Origin: Zychaea mexicana
Lineage: Eukaryota; Mucoromycota; Mucoromycetes; Mucorales; Lichtheimiaceae
Length of the DNA stretch: 64,000 bases
Reading direction: 5' to 3'
Assembly (NCBI RefSeq): GCF_025766255.1
Contig: NW_026516667.1
Coordinates: 744,001-808,000 of the forward strand
Shown: positions 60,679 through 64,000 of the stretch, piece after piece
Layout of the letters: each line of letters opens with the position of its first letter
Position numbering within the stretch: the stretch's first letter is position 1
Program-made: the position numbers and the translations under genes
The notes under the pieces: generated by a model
Databases searched by the model: none
The model's input: only the letters and a program-made list of their open reading frames with translations
Told to the model about the DNA's origin: nothing

Positions 60679-63600
60679 ATGGCATTTCAGATTCCCACAA
60701 CGGCAAATGCGCCCGAAGATGTGCTCCTGGAGTTCTGCAAACAGCTGACTTGGGAATGCACGCTTGTCAAGGGCGCCAAAAAACGCAATCGCTCTTGGCC
60801 ACAAGTTATACCATTCAACAACCTCGTACCTTACTTGTTTCAAGCCCCTGCTTCGGTCAGAAACACATATTTTGCTTCACTGGAAAAATATGGCGATTTT
60901 ACCAGATTCTTCAAATTCCATGCACCTGGCCGAAACCGAGAACTGAACGATACCGACAACTGGCAGAGCTTTGAATCTTGGGGTTACGAATTGGTCCCGT
61001 CGCAAGAGGCATACTTGCAGGACGAACGATATGCGGACGGTATCTTTCCTAAGATTCATCGAGCAGGGCCACTGGATTATTTACTGGTTATGTATCCGCC
61101 TTACTTTGCTGCCGCGTTTGAGCTCGTTGATCAAGAGGCACTCAAAAAGAAACAGTTGGAAGATGACATAAAGGTGCAGCGGCAGTCTCACTTGTCGACA
61201 CAGTATGCTAAAAGTGCTTTGTCAACTCCTGCCAACTTCGCATCAACTACCACCATGTCCGCCACCTCCAATAACAGCAACAGAAACGCTGCTACTGGAT
61301 CAGCAACAACATCCAGGTTTACGGTGGCACAGGCAACAGGCTTAAAGAACGACAGTTATACTATTCCCCGCAACCATATGGTAAGACGAAACACCTACAA
61401 TATAAAAGGAGAAAGAGGGGAGGATATGGGTCAGCAACTATAAAGTGATAAACTAGATTGACTGATGTGTGCAAGTAATGTAAATTAGACTGAGGAGAAA
61501 TACAAGAAGCAACAAATCGAGGCATCTAATAAGAAGGGGGACATGTATACCAGAGGCGCCAGGCTCACTTACTCGTCAGCTCGAGATGACAAATTATGCA
61601 TGGAGATCGAAGAGCTGTACAGGGTAAGGAATGCATGTATACATTGGTTACAAAGAAAAGCTAAACAATGGATCAATATAGAAATCCGTTCCATCGCGCT
61701 TTGTTACAGATAACCGAAAAAAATTAATTGACAAGATTGTCAACATACTTCGACGGCAGTATCCAAGGATTAAACTGCGAGTTGAGATGTTTGGGTAGGT
61801 TGTTTCGGTACGTTTGGACCTTGATAAAGAAACACTAGATAGTGGACTTCATGATTGAATATATTTACACTTAACAAATGAAATTGCTTTTTAATAGATC
61901 GTCTGCCACTGGACTCGATTTTGCCGACTCTGACCTTGACCTCTGCATCTTGGTGCCAGAACAGTATTTCCTCTCGGATATCTATGACATGAACAACAAG
62001 CAGCGTGAACGTAACTCGTACTACAATATGTGGATGCTTGCTGGACTTTTGAAAAGAGCAGGCATGGTGAATATTGCGGCTATTCCCAGGGCCAATGTTC
62101 CCATTTGCAAGTTTGAAGACCCCGTTTTACAACTCAAAGCCGACATCAATACGCACAATGATATGGGTCTTGAAAACTCAAAATTGATCAAAGAATACAC
62201 CTTCCTCGAACCTCGCGTGCGACCGTTCTTGTATGCCATCAAGACGTTTACCAAGATGCATAAAATCAACGATTGTAAGCTTATACTTGATACATTCGTG
62301 CGTGAAGATAATTGACAGCAGGGTGATAAACTGATTTGAGGGGAACGAAAAGGGGAACAAGGGCTAACTGTGAAGAAACAATAATTTACTTGTTGATATT
62401 GTTAGCATCGGCGGGCACGTTGAGCAGCTATACCTATGTCCTGATGGGCTTATTTTTCCTCATGACATGCTCTCCTCCCGTGATACCCAATTTGCAATGC
62501 CTCAACGGTGACAATGCATGTGAAAGTGTTACATGTCGATCCCGCACCTCTATACCAAAACTTTCCATATATCGTGGCAAGCCCAAACAATTCGACGTAT
62601 CTTTCCACAACTGTGTCAAAGTTATCGGTGCCGATAACTGTGTACCATCACAATGTCAACAAAATTTGCTAGGCAGTACACCTACGTATTGGCGATGCCA
62701 TAATACACAAAATATTGGTGAACTGCTAGTAGACTTTTTTACCTTTTATGGCATGGTTTTCGACTACGAAAGAGCATTATCCGTTCGAAGTGGTGCGACG
62801 ATCCGAAAACTACCTGCTTGGCGTAAGCGTTGTGATCTTGCTTTGGAAGATCCGTTCATCACTGACAGAAATGTTGCGTAAGCTTATGTTTCTCTCTATT
62901 TCATTGGGGAGGAGGTGCAAGGAAAAGGGAGAGGAAGACTCAACTAACATTCTATTTGTTTGTAAATGTACAGTATAAGTTGTTCCATAGAAGGCTTTAA
63001 ACTAGTGCTAAGTGAATTTGAACGCGCTGCTAAGCTTTTAAAAGGAGGCGTAGACTTTGCAATGGTGTGTAGACCAGCGTATGATCCAACGATATACCAT
63101 GATGTGCAGATGGCTGATCCATATCAAAGCAGTCCACAACACCAACAGCGATACAATAATCGACAACGACAACGACAGCAACAACAGGAGGAGCATATTA
63201 TGCGACAGGAACAATTAGCACATGTTAAAGATACGTACGATCATCATGAACAAAACTTAAATCCAGTCGACAACAAAGCGTTTTCGAGCAGCAACAGCAA
63301 CAAAAAAGCACCCTCGCCATTATCATACGCCCCAGCAGCAGCTATATCTCAAGAAAAGAAGCACAATCGTGATGGATTATCGATTGACCACGAAAGAACC
63401 CCGAGTAGCAACGACTCACTACCGACGATTATTCCTACGTATTCTCCTAAGTTTGTCAAAAGTGAAGCAGAGGTGAACACAAAGCAGCAGAAACACACGA
63501 TCGAATTGGATGCTCGAAATACGGAGCAGTCGACACCGCAAGATGAGCTCAGCGATACAGACTTTGCTTTCGCTCCATTATCACAGCAAAAGTCTCTACC

Positions 63601-64000
63601 AACAGCAAAACATACCAGAAACAATAACAAGCAAAAGATGCACGAACCAGTTATATCAACACACAACATCGAGCCACCGCAACCAGAACAAGTGGTTCCG
63701 TCGCGAACGAATGACGTTAAACAAAGTAACAACAGCTTTCCGTCTGTGGATGATGACGATGTTGACAAATACTTTACTCCACCATCAACACTCTTTGCCG
63801 AATCGTCGAGAGGAAGCAGCACATCCAGAAAACCAAGAGCATCAGCAAAGGAAGATCGACTAGTCGGCACTTTGCCCTCGGATGATGAAGAAGAGAACGA
63901 CGATAATTATCACGATGATAATGATCAGGATGATCAGGATGACTATGTTGACGGTGAAGAAGAAGAAAGACAACAGCCATTTACACACAACGATATCAAA
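60679..64000 (+). CDS. Cid1/Trf-like RNA nucleotidyltransferase, 3' truncated by window
   Basis: Exons 60679-61380, 61489-61623, 61682-61794, 61898-62274, 62406-62877 and 62974 onward join in frame; the last exon is still open at the window end. The N-terminal ~230 residues (PYLFQAPASVRNTYFASLEK, RFFKFHAPGRNRELNDTDNW) are unfamiliar. The nucleotidyltransferase domain has FGSSATGLDFADSDLDLCIL, containing the helix G-S and the catalytic DxD, and a third acidic position near LQLKADINTHN. The PAP-associated domain is marked by LSSYTYVLMGLFFL and NIGELLVDFFTFYG. Such enzymes add A or U tails to RNAs; which one cannot be decided here. The tail from about 63120 is Q-rich, then acidic (DDEEENDDNYHDDNDQDDQD). 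An unusual Cys-containing insertion lies between about 62500 and 62700. Confidence 0.85.

Noticed and set aside
1..64000. tRNA, snRNA, CRISPR array, telomere repeat or organellar insertion
   Set aside because: I looked for the tRNA B-box pattern, U1-U6 snRNA cores, spaced direct repeats and TTAGGG arrays by eye and found none convincing; an automated scan (tRNAscan-SE, Infernal) would be decisive.

Overview
The window is nuclear DNA of a fungus, most likely an early-diverging one close to the Mucorales (Mucoromycota). The evidence is the gene set (ADP/ATP carrier, ornithine aminotransferase, eS30, PP5, V-ATPase subunit d, a LARP4-type La protein, eEF2, a nucleotide-sugar transporter, MLH1, a Cid1-like nucleotidyltransferase). 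Introns are short (mostly 50-130 nt) with GTAAGT/GTATGT donors and CTAAC/CTAAT-like branch sites, coding regions are rich in Q/H/T tracts, and a decayed TPR/F-box/LRR gene and an IS630/Tc1-type transposase resemble families I recall as common in Mucorales. The genus cannot be fixed from this sequence. All gene models below were spliced by hand; each closes in frame unless stated.

Layout. 1-5516 is a mobile-element cluster: a 3.25-kb element with perfect 254-bp terminal inverted repeats carrying a decayed PD-(D/E)XK-like gene, a Tc1/IS630 transposase with a frameshift, and a ~610-bp Tc1-like deletion derivative. 6708-8093 holds two convergent, unrecognised multi-exon genes. 8873-13125 is a compact block on the minus strand: ADP/ATP carrier, ornithine aminotransferase and ribosomal protein eS30. 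13126-34753 is gene-poor: a small 4-exon gene (15653-16335), an intronless 620-residue protein (18641-20503), a 6-exon gene with a tandem exon+intron duplication (25941-27023), an F-box pseudogene (29183-30623) and a small membrane-protein gene (31278-31695), separated by kilobases with no convincing gene.

34754-64000 is gene-dense: an IQ/coiled-coil protein, a low-complexity protein, PP5 (12 exons, minus) divergent from V-ATPase subunit d, LARP4 convergent with eEF2, a nucleotide-sugar transporter, an 18S-like rDNA fragment, a small 2-exon gene, MLH1 (15 exons, minus) divergent over 233 bp from a Cid1/TUTase-like gene that runs off the right edge.

The genes are mainly unlinked housekeeping functions (translation, mitochondrial exchange, vacuolar acidification, mismatch repair, RNA tailing), not a pathway cluster. 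The most unusual material is the TIR element at the left end, the in-frame exon-intron duplication, the missing ATG in the expected eEF2 first exon, and several small multi-exon genes that a plain ORF search does not show. I saw no tRNA gene, CRISPR array, plasmid origin or bacterial operon.
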